Below, piece after piece: positions 11,339-20,335 of a stretch of DNA of 64,000 bases. The notes under the pieces are model-generated. The model was not told where the DNA came from and made no database searches. It saw only the letters and a program-made list of their open reading frames with translations. The DNA is taken from contig NZ_JAVAJF010000001.1 in the NCBI RefSeq assembly GCF_030718085.1, positions 1,302,001 to 1,366,000 of the forward strand, in the 5' to 3' direction. The stretch comes from Marinobacter sp. MDS2. GTDB lineage: Bacteria > Pseudomonadota > Gammaproteobacteria > Pseudomonadales > Oleiphilaceae. How positions within the stretch are numbered: the first letter of the stretch is position 1; the number at the start of each line of letters is the position of its first letter. Both the position numbers and the translations under genes were made by a program.

Positions 11339-11362
11339 AAGCCCCGGAAACGGGGCTTTTTT
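11339..11362 (+). terminator. Rho-independent terminator after ssrA
   Basis: A perfect stem AAGCCCCG / CGGGGCTT with a GAAA tetraloop (11339-11358) followed by T residues. It ends transcription 46 bases downstream of the tmRNA 3' end. Confidence 0.9.
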
Positions 11363-11373
11363 ATGTCGATAAC

Positions 11374-11399
11374 ATCCATGTTAATCCATTAGCATCCAT
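11374..11399 (+). repeat. Three helically phased ATCCAT repeats
   Basis: ATCCAT occurs at 11374-11379, 11384-11389 and 11394-11399, exactly 10 bases apart, so all three face the same side of the helix. They lie just after the ssrA terminator and 140-165 bases before the first gene of the polymer operon. A regulator binding array is inferred; the protein is unknown. Confidence 0.45.
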
Positions 11400-11403
11400 G
11401 CAG

Positions 11404-11429
11404 ACTTGTGAGCACATGAGCACACAAGT
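11404..11429. promoter_or_regulatory. Possible operator with dyad and tandem repeats
   Basis: ACTTGTG (11404-11410) and CACAAGT (11423-11429) form a perfect 7-base dyad, and the octamer TGAGCACA is repeated directly at 11409-11416 and 11417-11424. The element lies about 110 bases upstream of the operon start. No clear promoter was found; a weak TATAAG at 11515-11520 lacks a good -35 box. Control of the downstream operon is inferred. Confidence 0.4.
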
Positions 11430-11538
11430 TGAGTAAAAGCTCACTTCCACAAGTGCAGTCAAAATCAGCTATCATTCTTCTCTTCGGCTTCAGAGCTTCT
11501 CTCGTCAAGATAATTATAAGCATTGGGATTTCCTGACC

Positions 11539-14235
11539 ATGACAAGTATGGGTAGATGGCGTTATCTGGCATCCGCATCGTTATTGCTGGCCGTTTTGAT
11601 GACCGCAGCTTTTTTTCACTGGGGCCGCGCAGCCAATCTGCACGCCCATGACCTCCTGATCAATACGGGAGTGGCATCAGCAACGCCGAAGAACAATCCA
11701 CTGCTGGTATCTGTCGCGGCCAAAGATATCAATCGGACAACGCTCATCCAGGCATTAGAGAACCTCCATGCACTAGGGGCGAACGAACTGATTATTCTTC
11801 CTGAGCTATCCGGCCTGCTTTTTTCAAGCCCACTGCTGGCTTCCCTCGGCTCAACCGTGTTCTCGGATCAATTGCTATTAACGGTCTCAAAGAAAGCCTC
11901 GGAAGACGGCATAGCCACGCAACTCCAGCTGCCTGATTCCATTAGTGTCACAAACCTTCCCGCTCCGACTTTTTCCAGCGGCCAGTACAGGTATGTGACA
12001 AATCCATCAGAAAATAGCCGTCATCCTTTCTCTCCAACACACTTGCCCAATCAAGCTGACGAAAACCAAGGTATTAACTTTCTTTTTTTATCGAACGGTC
12101 AGCCGGAAGTCTCTTTGCAACAGGTCGCGTCTGGCCAGCTCATCCCCGCTCTGGTCGAGGGAAAAACGATCCTGATTGAGCTCTCTTCAGCCGGCAATGA
12201 TCCCGGCTACGCAGTTCCAGGGAATTCTGAAACGATTAGCGCCCTTCAGATTCAGGGCCTGATCTGGTCAACGCTGGCAACCGATTCAGCCGTTGAGCCC
12301 TATGCTGCCTGGGTAGCTCCACTTCTGATTGGCCTGCTATTTGTCAGCAACCTTATCCTGCTCCAGTGGCTGTCGCCTCTTCAGGGCATAGTGTCCAGCC
12401 TGGTCATTTCATTTTTGCTTGTGACGGCCTACGTGCTATCTCTGACCTTCACTTTCAGGATTTTCCCGCTTACAGAGCTTCTTTTCACTCAGATGGCCAG
12501 CCTCTTTTTTGTCTTTCAGGCGCAACGGCTGAATGAAGACAGAGCCGTGGCTTCTATGTTGGCAGAATCAAACAGTATGCTTTCAGAGCGTTTTGCCCGC
12601 GCTTCTTTCTTTGAGAGCGATAACCCTTGGGCCAAAATAGTCGTACTCATCAATCAACAACTGAACCTGAATCGATCAATACTTCTGGAAAAGGTACCCG
12701 AGGACCATCGGGTCCATGAGATTCAGGCCCTAAACTGCAGCATCGACAGCATAGCCGAGCAACGCCGTGACTTTCAGCGCACGCCCTACAGCACTGCCAT
12801 CGAGCTGGGCGGCCCTCTGCTTATGACGCGCCAGTACTTCCGGGAAGCAGCCGCAGGGGAGATCGAATACCTGGTGCCATTGCAGTTTGCCAACGAGATC
12901 ATGGGCTTTTGGGCGTTGGCGGTGCAGCCAGGCACCAACTGGAATCAAGCGGCCTTTGAAAGCAATGTGTCGGACTTTGCCGCACAGATTTCAGAGTTGC
13001 TGTTCCACCGCGAGCAATGGCAGCGGGAGCGAAAGCTGCAAAGTAGCATGAGCGCTCGACTGGCAGGTCTCGATGGGGGGCGAAGGCCACACCGGGATCT
13101 ACAGAACGCGCTAAATCTGTTGGAAAAGCGACTGGATGAGATGGAAGATGTGTTCGCCGGTCTGGGGTCCGCTGTTTTGCTGTACGATCTGTTTGGCCAG
13201 ATAACACAGACGAACCAGATGCTTGAGCAGCTTGCGAGAGAATCTGGGTTCTCACCCTTTTCTTTAACAGCTGCAGAACTGCTTTGCGAGGTCTGCGAGT
13301 TAAATCTTGAGGAAGCCCGGCGAGAGCTCAGACACGTCACACTTAAACAAAAACCGGTTTTTCTGCCGGTCAAACCGCTCCGAAAGCAAAACAGCTATAT
13401 GTTGCATGTAAGGGCGGTCAAGCGCACCCTCTCGGCAACGGAAAGCAACCAGGGGCGCAGTGAAGCGGATCCCTTCCAGCTGATTGGAATCCTATTCGAA
13501 TTTGTGGATGTTTCTCACACCCAGGAACTGCTTGCGGCCAGAGATGACGTTCTTGCACAATTCTCACGCGATATCCGAAGCCCCCTGAATCGCATCACCC
13601 TGGCTGCCAACCGCCTGAAAAAACTAAATCCTTCGGATGAAGCCGCGGCCAAGGTCGAATCCATTGATAGCGCAGTCACCCAGGCTGTGAAGATGATGGA
13701 AGGTATGTCGAAGATCAATTCCGGCGGTATCGAAACCACCGGGCTTCATTCACTCGTTCCGATTAATCCTCTTCGGTTAGTGAAGCACGCCCTGACGCTG
13801 GTGGAAGATAAAGCGCAGGGAAAAGGACTGAGATTCATCGAAAACTGGCCGTTCCAGGTAACCCTGGCCTTAGTCAACAATGAAGTCCTGCGACAACTTC
13901 TCAGAGACATTCTCGTGTTGCTTATCAATGATGCGACACCCGACAGCTCAATTGCAGTGCTCATCAGTAATGAAATGCAAGCCGGGCAGCGAACCATCGT
14001 GATTTCCTTGACCAATGAGGGCTACGGACTTCCAAAATCGACGATGCACAATCTTCTGGAACGCCCGGCGTCCCTACTTTTGGGAAGCAGCGATCTGTTG
14101 GAACATACGATCGGTTCCTTGCAGCACCTTGCCTATTGGGGCGCTGACTTTGAGGCAGACAGTCAGACCGGACAGGGTTTCAGCTTTTCAATCCGATTGC
14201 GGGAAATTGGCCTGACTGACTCAAAGCCAGCGTGA
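11539..14235 (+). CDS. CHASE2 sensor, degenerate histidine kinase
   Basis: An 898-residue inner-membrane protein, first gene of the polymer operon. It has an N-terminal membrane segment (about 7-27), a periplasmic CHASE2-like sensor, three membrane helices (about 258-330), a GAF-like stretch (about 350-490), a PAS-like region (about 530-665) and a HisKA/HATPase-like end. The H box reads FSRDIRSPLNRI: the phosphoacceptor His is Arg677 (codon CGC at 13567). The ATP lid is also altered (NEGYGLP in place of D-GxG). It may therefore bind signals or proteins but is unlikely to autophosphorylate at the normal site. An ATG at 11548 is an alternative start; the ribosome site is weak. Confidence 0.8.
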   Translation: MTSMGRWRYLASASLLLAVLMTAAFFHWGRAANLHAHDLLINTGVASATPKNNPLLVSVAAKDINRTTLIQALENLHALGANELIILPELSGLLFSSPLLASLGSTVFSDQLLLTVSKKASEDGIATQLQLPDSISVTNLPAPTFSSGQYRYVTNPSENSRHPFSPTHLPNQADENQGINFLFLSNGQPEVSLQQVASGQLIPALVEGKTILIELSSAGNDPGYAVPGNSETISALQIQGLIWSTLATDSAVEPYAAWVAPLLIGLLFVSNLILLQWLSPLQGIVSSLVISFLLVTAYVLSLTFTFRIFPLTELLFTQMASLFFVFQAQRLNEDRAVASMLAESNSMLSERFARASFFESDNPWAKIVVLINQQLNLNRSILLEKVPEDHRVHEIQALNCSIDSIAEQRRDFQRTPYSTAIELGGPLLMTRQYFREAAAGEIEYLVPLQFANEIMGFWALAVQPGTNWNQAAFESNVSDFAAQISELLFHREQWQRERKLQSSMSARLAGLDGGRRPHRDLQNALNLLEKRLDEMEDVFAGLGSAVLLYDLFGQITQTNQMLEQLARESGFSPFSLTAAELLCEVCELNLEEARRELRHVTLKQKPVFLPVKPLRKQNSYMLHVRAVKRTLSATESNQGRSEADPFQLIGILFEFVDVSHTQELLAARDDVLAQFSRDIRSPLNRITLAANRLKKLNPSDEAAAKVESIDSAVTQAVKMMEGMSKINSGGIETTGLHSLVPINPLRLVKHALTLVEDKAQGKGLRFIENWPFQVTLALVNNEVLRQLLRDILVLLINDATPDSSIAVLISNEMQAGQRTIVISLTNEGYGLPKSTMHNLLERPASLLLGSSDLLEHTIGSLQHLAYWGADFEADSQTGQGFSFSIRLREIGLTDSKPA

Positions 14236-14302
14236 GTATCGGTTCGGGCTGCCATTTGGTAGGCTATGTATCAACAAAAAGAAAGCGGAAAAACCCTCTG
14301 AT

Positions 14303-14680
14303 ATGCCAGTGAAAAACAAACTCCTGCTTGTAGAAGATGATGAATTACTGCGAGAACTCCTGCATGAACTTCTGACAGACGATGGATTTGACGTCATCGA
14401 TGCTTACGATGGCCTTGAGGCTCAGCGCCTGATTGAGTCCGAGGTTTACAGTGTGATTCTCTGCGACCTGATGATGCCGAACATGGACGGGATTACCTTT
14501 CTGCAGTGGTTGCGAGCAAGGGGTATCCCCACTCCAGTGCTTATACTTTCAGGAGCAGAATATCCTGCGGTGATGGAAGAGCTGCAGGCGCTGGGGGTGA
14601 AAGACTGTTTTCGCAAGCCGCTGACAGGCGAAGGATTAACCGCACTTTCTGATCGTCTGCAGCAGTTGGTCAATGGATAG
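14303..14680 (+). CDS. Single-domain response regulator (REC)
   Basis: A 125-residue CheY-like receiver with no output domain. All key residues are present: the acidic pocket Glu11-Asp12-Asp13, phosphoacceptor Asp55 in CDLMMPNMDG, Ser83 in LILSGAE and Lys105 in FRKPLT. It can therefore be phosphorylated, although the kinase-like gene 67 bases upstream lacks its His. Its stop overlaps the next ATG by 8 bases (ATGGATAG), so the two are translationally coupled. It may act by binding a protein of the polymer machine, or take phosphate from another kinase. Confidence 0.9.
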   Translation: MPVKNKLLLVEDDELLRELLHELLTDDGFDVIDAYDGLEAQRLIESEVYSVILCDLMMPNMDGITFLQWLRARGIPTPVLILSGAEYPAVMEELQALGVKDCFRKPLTGEGLTALSDRLQQLVNG

Positions 14681-17600
14681 TTTTTTCCCTCTCACGATAT
14701 TCCCGCCAGGAGGGCTTTCCAGCTCAGTCATAACCACGGTGTGGGTTGGGGTTTGCGTGGTCGCTTTCCTGAACCTTCGTTTTGGCACCATGCTCTCAGG
14801 GCTCGTCGTTCCCGGCTATCTGATCCCCCTTCTTATAGTGCGGCCCGTGAGTGGCTACGTGGTGCTGATTGAAGGGATTGCCACCTACGCAATTGGGCGA
14901 GTGCTGGCCGAACACCTTCCAAAGCGACTGGGCTACAGCGAAATGTTCGGTCGCGACCGCTTTTTTGCTCTGGTGCTTATCAGTGTGGTGGTTCGCATCA
15001 GTTTCGACGGCGCCTTGCTGCCCTATCTGAATGAAAGCTTGGGCAGCTATGGGCTAAATTACGACTTTCAGAACAATCTTCACAGTTTCGGCTTGATAGT
15101 TGTTGCTCTCATTGCAAATCAATTCTGGAATGGTGGATTTCGCACCGGTGCTACGTCTCTGCTGCTCTACCTGACCCTGACCTACCTGCTGGTTCGTTTT
15201 GTGTTGATGGAGGTGACCAACTTCAACATCAACACACTGAGCTATATGTATGAGGACCTTGCCAGCTCGATACTGGCAAGCCCGAAGGCCTACATCGTTT
15301 TGCTAACATCTGCCTTCATCGCGTCGCGTATGAATATTAAATATGGGTGGGAATACAACGGCATCCTAATCCCGTCCCTTCTGGCACTTCAATGGTATCA
15401 GCCAGCAAAACTAGCAGCGACGTTTGTCGAAGCGCTGGTCATCTACTTCGCAGCCCAGGCGCTCTTGAAAGCGCCCATGCTCCGCAACAGCAATATTGAG
15501 GGTGCGCGCCAGCTGTTGTTCTTCTTCACCATCAGTTTCGTTTATAAACTGATTCTGGGCTTTGGCATCCTGGAATGGGCACCTGCGTCTAAAATCACCG
15601 ATTATTATGGCTTTGGGTATCTGCTTGCCACGCTAATGGCCATGAAGATGTATCAGAAGGATGTCGCGCCGCTGCTACTCCGTGCTTCTCTTCAAACCTC
15701 ATTAACCGCGGTGTTGGTCGCAAGCCTGATTGGCTTCGCCTTGACCCGGCTTCCCGGGCAAGAGTTTCTACTGGATCGGGGCCATGACAAGGTAACGGTT
15801 CAGCAAGTTCGGAGTCAGCAGCCGCTGACCTATTTTCACAAACGGCTGGGCCGCGCTTATCAGTCAAATGAGACGCAATGGTTCTCAGCACCAACACCCA
15901 TTCAGCTGGAGCAGATGCAGGCGGGACTTACCGCAATCAAACGCTATGTTGACGGGCGTGCGCCTGAAGACCTGCGCGAGGCGGCAAGCCGTTTGGGGGC
16001 GCTGGATCTTCAGATCGACGTGATCAATGAACGCTACCTCGTTATATTCGATGCAGATACACAACGAGGATGGGGCTGGTACGTCATCAATCTACAGCCC
16101 AAGAGCCCGCTTAACCTGCAGGTTCCGGCACCACTTGATGAACCTGGAGCCGCCGAAACCGGGATCTGGAAACTTCTTCAGCAACAGGCAACCACTTTGG
16201 CCATGGCCGGTGTCCGGCGCTCCCTGAGTCCCGATGGAGCCAGTGACACTTTATTAAACCCTTCAACCCTTTTTCAGGTTTTCCATCGAACCTTTTCCCG
16301 GCAATCCGCCCTTCAAATTCGGGGATTTACCGGCGCGAACGCTCGACCATTACTAGGGCTTAGAGACAAGTCACTGCTACTGGAAAACCAGATTGATGAG
16401 TCCCAAATCTGGATAACCCGGAAATTTCCGCAAGGCCTTAATCTCGCCTTGCTTCAGCAGCAGGTACCGGATCTGACTCTGAACTGGGCCCCCGCCCCTC
16501 TTGAGAACCGGCAGAGGGATGCATCAACCGGAGGGTTTGCAGAGCTGTTCATCAGCCCTTCGTCCCGTCGCCATTGGGTTGCCTACAAAGATCAGCAGGG
16601 GGGGGGCCGTTTTGAATCCAGCCAACGGATCGATGGTTACCTTCAGCAATGGCTGACCGACAGTAAAAATGCTCTTGCCGAAAAGGGGTCTGGCCAGTAT
16701 CTGCAGCCCGAGCTTGGCGATCTTATTTATTTTGACCAGATGATTTTCACACCGCTATACAGGTTGATCCATGGACCGCTGAAAGGTGGCTGGAACAAGG
16801 ACTATGAGAATGAGATAACTCGCCTCTCGACATTGGCGAATGCCTATGGCTACCGCGTTAGCCAGTATCACCACCTGCAAAGCCAGCAGCACTACCTGAT
16901 TCTGTCAGAATCCCCCGAAAACCTTGGCAAGCGGCGCTTCTGGGGCACCTATGTGTTTCGCTTGGGGCCGGCCCAGCCGCTCATGATACAGGTTCCTCGA
17001 CCGCTCTATGAGTTAAACACGTTTGAGTTCGGCGCCACTCTTTTTGAAGAAAGCCGGGCCAAAGTGTTTATGATCGCTGGGGCTCATCCTTACACAAACG
17101 CTGATGGAACCAGCGATGTGTTGCACTCTGCCAATCCGCGCAGTCTTTTCAACCTGCTGCATCAGGTCTGGTTCAGAGAGGCCAGGACTTCGGTATTGAA
17201 TGCTATCCAGGTAAGAACGTTTGGCGATGAGCAGGTTCTGGCTCAGAGCAAGGCCGATGTCATCCTGTCTGCCTTCTTCCCGCTGGATAATGATCTCTGG
17301 AAGAGCCGGATCGTATCTCAGCTAACAGATCTGGGCCTGACCACGGATACGGCTAGGGGTACTTCCGGTACTCGCGGCTATGAGACTGACTGGAACGCGC
17401 AGACAAGATACCTTCCTCTGGCCGCCAACAAGCAGATATACAGCCTTTGGCTTGCACCTGATACCAACCGGCGGTTCCGCTCTGCAGGCGATGATCGCCA
17501 GCAGAGGCTCAAGTTTGAATCCATCGGCATCCCTACACTCGAAAGGCCATTGTCAAAAGCGGTTGCCGTACCACCTCAACCCAAGGACTTGTCCAGCACG

Positions 17601-17909
17601 CGAATCGCCAACCTTCGACGCGTGGTCAGGGATTATCTGGACAGCGGCAATATTACGTTTCTTGATACACTTCAATCACAGTTTGGAACCTGGCGTTTCC
17701 AGCGGATTATTGACCCGTCGACACAACAAGACTTTTTGTTGGTCCGCAACACGGACGAGGCCCTGATCCTGCTCGCCAATCTACATCCCACGAAGCAGGC
17801 TACGGTCAGCCTTTCTCAATCCGACGTTCGAGCCGGTGCACTCGCTGACGCAATCACCAACTTTGCAGACAGCCGAAACGCCTTCCTGATTTGGGAGGCG
17901 TCAAAATGA
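14673..17909 (+). CDS. PgsC/CapC-like membrane protein with soluble fusion
   Basis: A 1078-residue protein. Residues 1 to about 362 are polytopic and carry two copies of a PgsC/CapC-type motif: LRFGTMLSGLVVPGYLIPL near residue 36 and IKYGWEYNGILIPSLLAL near residue 223. PgsC is the membrane partner of the PgsB amide ligase in poly-gamma-glutamate synthesis and is normally only about 150 residues. Residues about 363-1078 are soluble, probably periplasmic, with two related modules marked by DGASD (521-525) and DGTSD (811-815), each after a WG-YV...L-VP-PL segment. These resemble the stand-alone protein at 20325. It overlaps the REC gene and the next gene (ATGA). Confidence 0.8.
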   Translation: MDSFFPLTIFPPGGLSSSVITTVWVGVCVVAFLNLRFGTMLSGLVVPGYLIPLLIVRPVSGYVVLIEGIATYAIGRVLAEHLPKRLGYSEMFGRDRFFALVLISVVVRISFDGALLPYLNESLGSYGLNYDFQNNLHSFGLIVVALIANQFWNGGFRTGATSLLLYLTLTYLLVRFVLMEVTNFNINTLSYMYEDLASSILASPKAYIVLLTSAFIASRMNIKYGWEYNGILIPSLLALQWYQPAKLAATFVEALVIYFAAQALLKAPMLRNSNIEGARQLLFFFTISFVYKLILGFGILEWAPASKITDYYGFGYLLATLMAMKMYQKDVAPLLLRASLQTSLTAVLVASLIGFALTRLPGQEFLLDRGHDKVTVQQVRSQQPLTYFHKRLGRAYQSNETQWFSAPTPIQLEQMQAGLTAIKRYVDGRAPEDLREAASRLGALDLQIDVINERYLVIFDADTQRGWGWYVINLQPKSPLNLQVPAPLDEPGAAETGIWKLLQQQATTLAMAGVRRSLSPDGASDTLLNPSTLFQVFHRTFSRQSALQIRGFTGANARPLLGLRDKSLLLENQIDESQIWITRKFPQGLNLALLQQQVPDLTLNWAPAPLENRQRDASTGGFAELFISPSSRRHWVAYKDQQGGGRFESSQRIDGYLQQWLTDSKNALAEKGSGQYLQPELGDLIYFDQMIFTPLYRLIHGPLKGGWNKDYENEITRLSTLANAYGYRVSQYHHLQSQQHYLILSESPENLGKRRFWGTYVFRLGPAQPLMIQVPRPLYELNTFEFGATLFEESRAKVFMIAGAHPYTNADGTSDVLHSANPRSLFNLLHQVWFREARTSVLNAIQVRTFGDEQVLAQSKADVILSAFFPLDNDLWKSRIVSQLTDLGLTTDTARGTSGTRGYETDWNAQTRYLPLAANKQIYSLWLAPDTNRRFRSAGDDRQQRLKFESIGIPTLERPLSKAVAVPPQPKDLSSTRIANLRRVVRDYLDSGNITFLDTLQSQFGTWRFQRIIDPSTQQDFLLVRNTDEALILLANLHPTKQATVSLSQSDVRAGALADAITNFADSRNAFLIWEASK

Positions 17910-20335
17910 GATGGCTGGGCCGTGGCTTACTGGTTCTAATTCTATTGATTGCCTTGGTGAGCCTTTACCAGAAAATTCCTGCCAAACTCTGGAGCCCGTT
18001 TTCAGATCGTTCAGCCGTCCGAAATCTGCCAGAAGAAACCCGGGCCACCAAAGTCTTCTGGTTATCGCAAGACGACTGGCTAACCTATTCACTGCAGGGA
18101 AAACCCGATCTGGTCAGAATTCTTAACCATGCCCAGTTGACCGCTGACCAGTATGGTCCGGATGACGAGGTTAAGTTCGGCATCCATTACCGTGTGCTGG
18201 ATAAGAAAAACCGGGTGCTCAAAGAGAAAGATTACCTCTTCCGTACCACTATTCTCCATCCCCGGCGGCTGGAAAATGGTCAGACTTTCCCGGCACGCTT
18301 CTATGCAGACCCTTCGTTCATCGCTAGCGCAGATCAGGTGTTGTTTATCGACCTGCGGGCGCTGCCTGACGCCGCGTCTATTGAATTGAAGGCCATAGAG
18401 TTGCCGCCCGGCGGTCATCGAATTGGCGTACGCGCCGCTCAGCGAGAATTCCTAAGCGGCTCTGCCGCAGCATTGAAATGGCAACGAGTGAGTGAGGATG
18501 CGCGAGCCGAAGAGGTGGAGGCTCACGTGTACCCTCACTATCTTGTGAGTACCTTTGAAGTCCTGAATCAGTTAACGCGACGCTGGCTTCCGATTGGCCC
18601 CACAGGTGTTGAAGGAGAATCGTTCCTCAGTGACAGTCTATATCTACTGAACGCAGAATCCTCACCTGAACCGAAGTCCGAGGTGGCACCCGCCGGCCTG
18701 AAGGCAGACTCGAGGAATTGGGTAACATTGCCAATTCCGGGGCCCGGGGCTCGAAACTATCGACTGGAATTCACACCACTTGACGCAGCAAAACCCATAA
18801 CCATCGGTTTAAGTCATCAGGCAAACACTGACCTTGAAGTGAATCATTTTACTGTGCGCGGAGCTCCAGAAAATGACGCCTTGAGTTGGTCAGCAAAGCT
18901 CGCACCCGGTCTGCTTCAGGTGATTGCGGATCAGCCGGTATCCATAAGACTGGTGGACCCGGAAACCAATGATGACATTACCTCACAGCGGCAGCTCCTG
19001 CCTGGATTTAACATCGGGCCGACCGCTCCCCTTTCCTATCGACTCAATCCGGATACCGGCGGCCCGCAGCCCGTTCGGCTGGACTTTCGCGCGGTCAATC
19101 ACCCCGAACTGGGGGTTACAGATTTGCCAGCGACGGTCTCCGTCCAGTTTTACGACACACAGCAAGCACTGCTGGAACAGTTCCAGACGGAGGTAACGCC
19201 AATCTTCGGCCCCTACCAGCGTTTCTCATCGGAGGATGCCGCGCGATTGAGTGAAAGCGAATCGCTCTACACCAGGGCTCCCGAGAATGCCGCGACTGTT
19301 ACGGTGACGAGCGAAACTCCTCTTTTGGTAACACTCTATTCCCGCGTTGCCAATATGCCTGTGCGCCGGATTTTGCCGGCCCAACAACGGCCCTGGGAAG
19401 ACTATGAAAACCGGCTCACGTCCTGGTTTATCAATCAACCTATCGATGCAGAAGACCTGTTGAGGCAGGGTCGAAGATCCTCGATCGTTTGGTTTTTCAA
19501 GCCGATCGAACTGAACCCTGCGCTTGAAGAAGGCAATTATGCATGGGAAGCCCTTGAGCCAGCGACTCCCGTCGCTCAAAAGCGAGTGCTTTTCCCGCAT
19601 GAGACAAACCAGCCAATAAGGGAGACAGCCCTGCCTAACCTGTATCAACAGATTGGACGATCAGCTGTGCAAGTCGAACTGCAGGCGAGTGTACCCGGAG
19701 TTCCAGTGAGTCCTCGACTCATATTCAGCCGAAATACCGCCCGGCCGGCCTCCATTCGTGTATACAGGGATGGCCAACTCTGGCTCAAACGAGGAATTGC
19801 AGGCAAGCGGGGAAGTTTCTCTCTTCCCGTAGTAGCCGCAGGACGTTATGAGTTGCGTATTGAAGGTGACGGTGACTGGTTTATCAATCATAGCCCATCG
19901 GGCCGAACCTATCTGCAAAGGCTGGCTTATAGTCTGGACGGTAAAACGCTCAGTTTCGACGTCGACAAGCAAACGGCAAAAGAGGTGGTCAGCTTTCAGC
20001 TGTTTATGCCATCACAATCGGAGAGCTATCAGATCAGCGTGACCGTTTCAGATCTGCAGCGTAATTCGGGCCTGCAGACTGACTACACGTTAACTAAGCG
20101 CGAATACACTCTGCAGGGCCACCCGGACACCACGCTTGGCATTCAGGGAGATGGTCGCAACTGGAGTGAACCCTACCGCTTTGCAGTGCCACTGGGCGAT
20201 GACATTCCTAATGGCACTTATACAATAAACCTGACACCTTCTTCATCCGGCGGCGCCTTGGTGGCCGCTTTCCGTATTCTGGAAGGTCAGCAAGCTCCTT
20301 TCCGATTCTTTAAAGAGGCGCGGAGTGATCAGTAA
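17906..20335 (+). CDS. Membrane-anchored beta-rich envelope protein, unknown
   Basis: An 809-residue protein of unrecognised family. One N-terminal hydrophobic segment (LLVLILLIALVSLY, about residues 8-21) looks like a signal anchor; the rest is hydrophilic, low in Cys and rich in predicted short beta strands, as in envelope scaffold proteins. The ATG at 17906 overlaps the previous stop as ATGA, with GGGAGG at 17893-17898 as ribosome site. From its place between the PgsC-like gene and the exporter-like gene, a periplasmic assembly or polymer-guiding role is inferred. No enzymatic motif was seen. Confidence 0.75.
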   Translation: MRWLGRGLLVLILLIALVSLYQKIPAKLWSPFSDRSAVRNLPEETRATKVFWLSQDDWLTYSLQGKPDLVRILNHAQLTADQYGPDDEVKFGIHYRVLDKKNRVLKEKDYLFRTTILHPRRLENGQTFPARFYADPSFIASADQVLFIDLRALPDAASIELKAIELPPGGHRIGVRAAQREFLSGSAAALKWQRVSEDARAEEVEAHVYPHYLVSTFEVLNQLTRRWLPIGPTGVEGESFLSDSLYLLNAESSPEPKSEVAPAGLKADSRNWVTLPIPGPGARNYRLEFTPLDAAKPITIGLSHQANTDLEVNHFTVRGAPENDALSWSAKLAPGLLQVIADQPVSIRLVDPETNDDITSQRQLLPGFNIGPTAPLSYRLNPDTGGPQPVRLDFRAVNHPELGVTDLPATVSVQFYDTQQALLEQFQTEVTPIFGPYQRFSSEDAARLSESESLYTRAPENAATVTVTSETPLLVTLYSRVANMPVRRILPAQQRPWEDYENRLTSWFINQPIDAEDLLRQGRRSSIVWFFKPIELNPALEEGNYAWEALEPATPVAQKRVLFPHETNQPIRETALPNLYQQIGRSAVQVELQASVPGVPVSPRLIFSRNTARPASIRVYRDGQLWLKRGIAGKRGSFSLPVVAAGRYELRIEGDGDWFINHSPSGRTYLQRLAYSLDGKTLSFDVDKQTAKEVVSFQLFMPSQSESYQISVTVSDLQRNSGLQTDYTLTKREYTLQGHPDTTLGIQGDGRNWSEPYRFAVPLGDDIPNGTYTINLTPSSSGGALVAAFRILEGQQAPFRFFKEARSDQ

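Noticed and set aside
11374..11399. Three short repeats considered as a CRISPR start
   Set aside because: The units are only six bases with four-base gaps; there are no spacers of CRISPR size and no cas genes.
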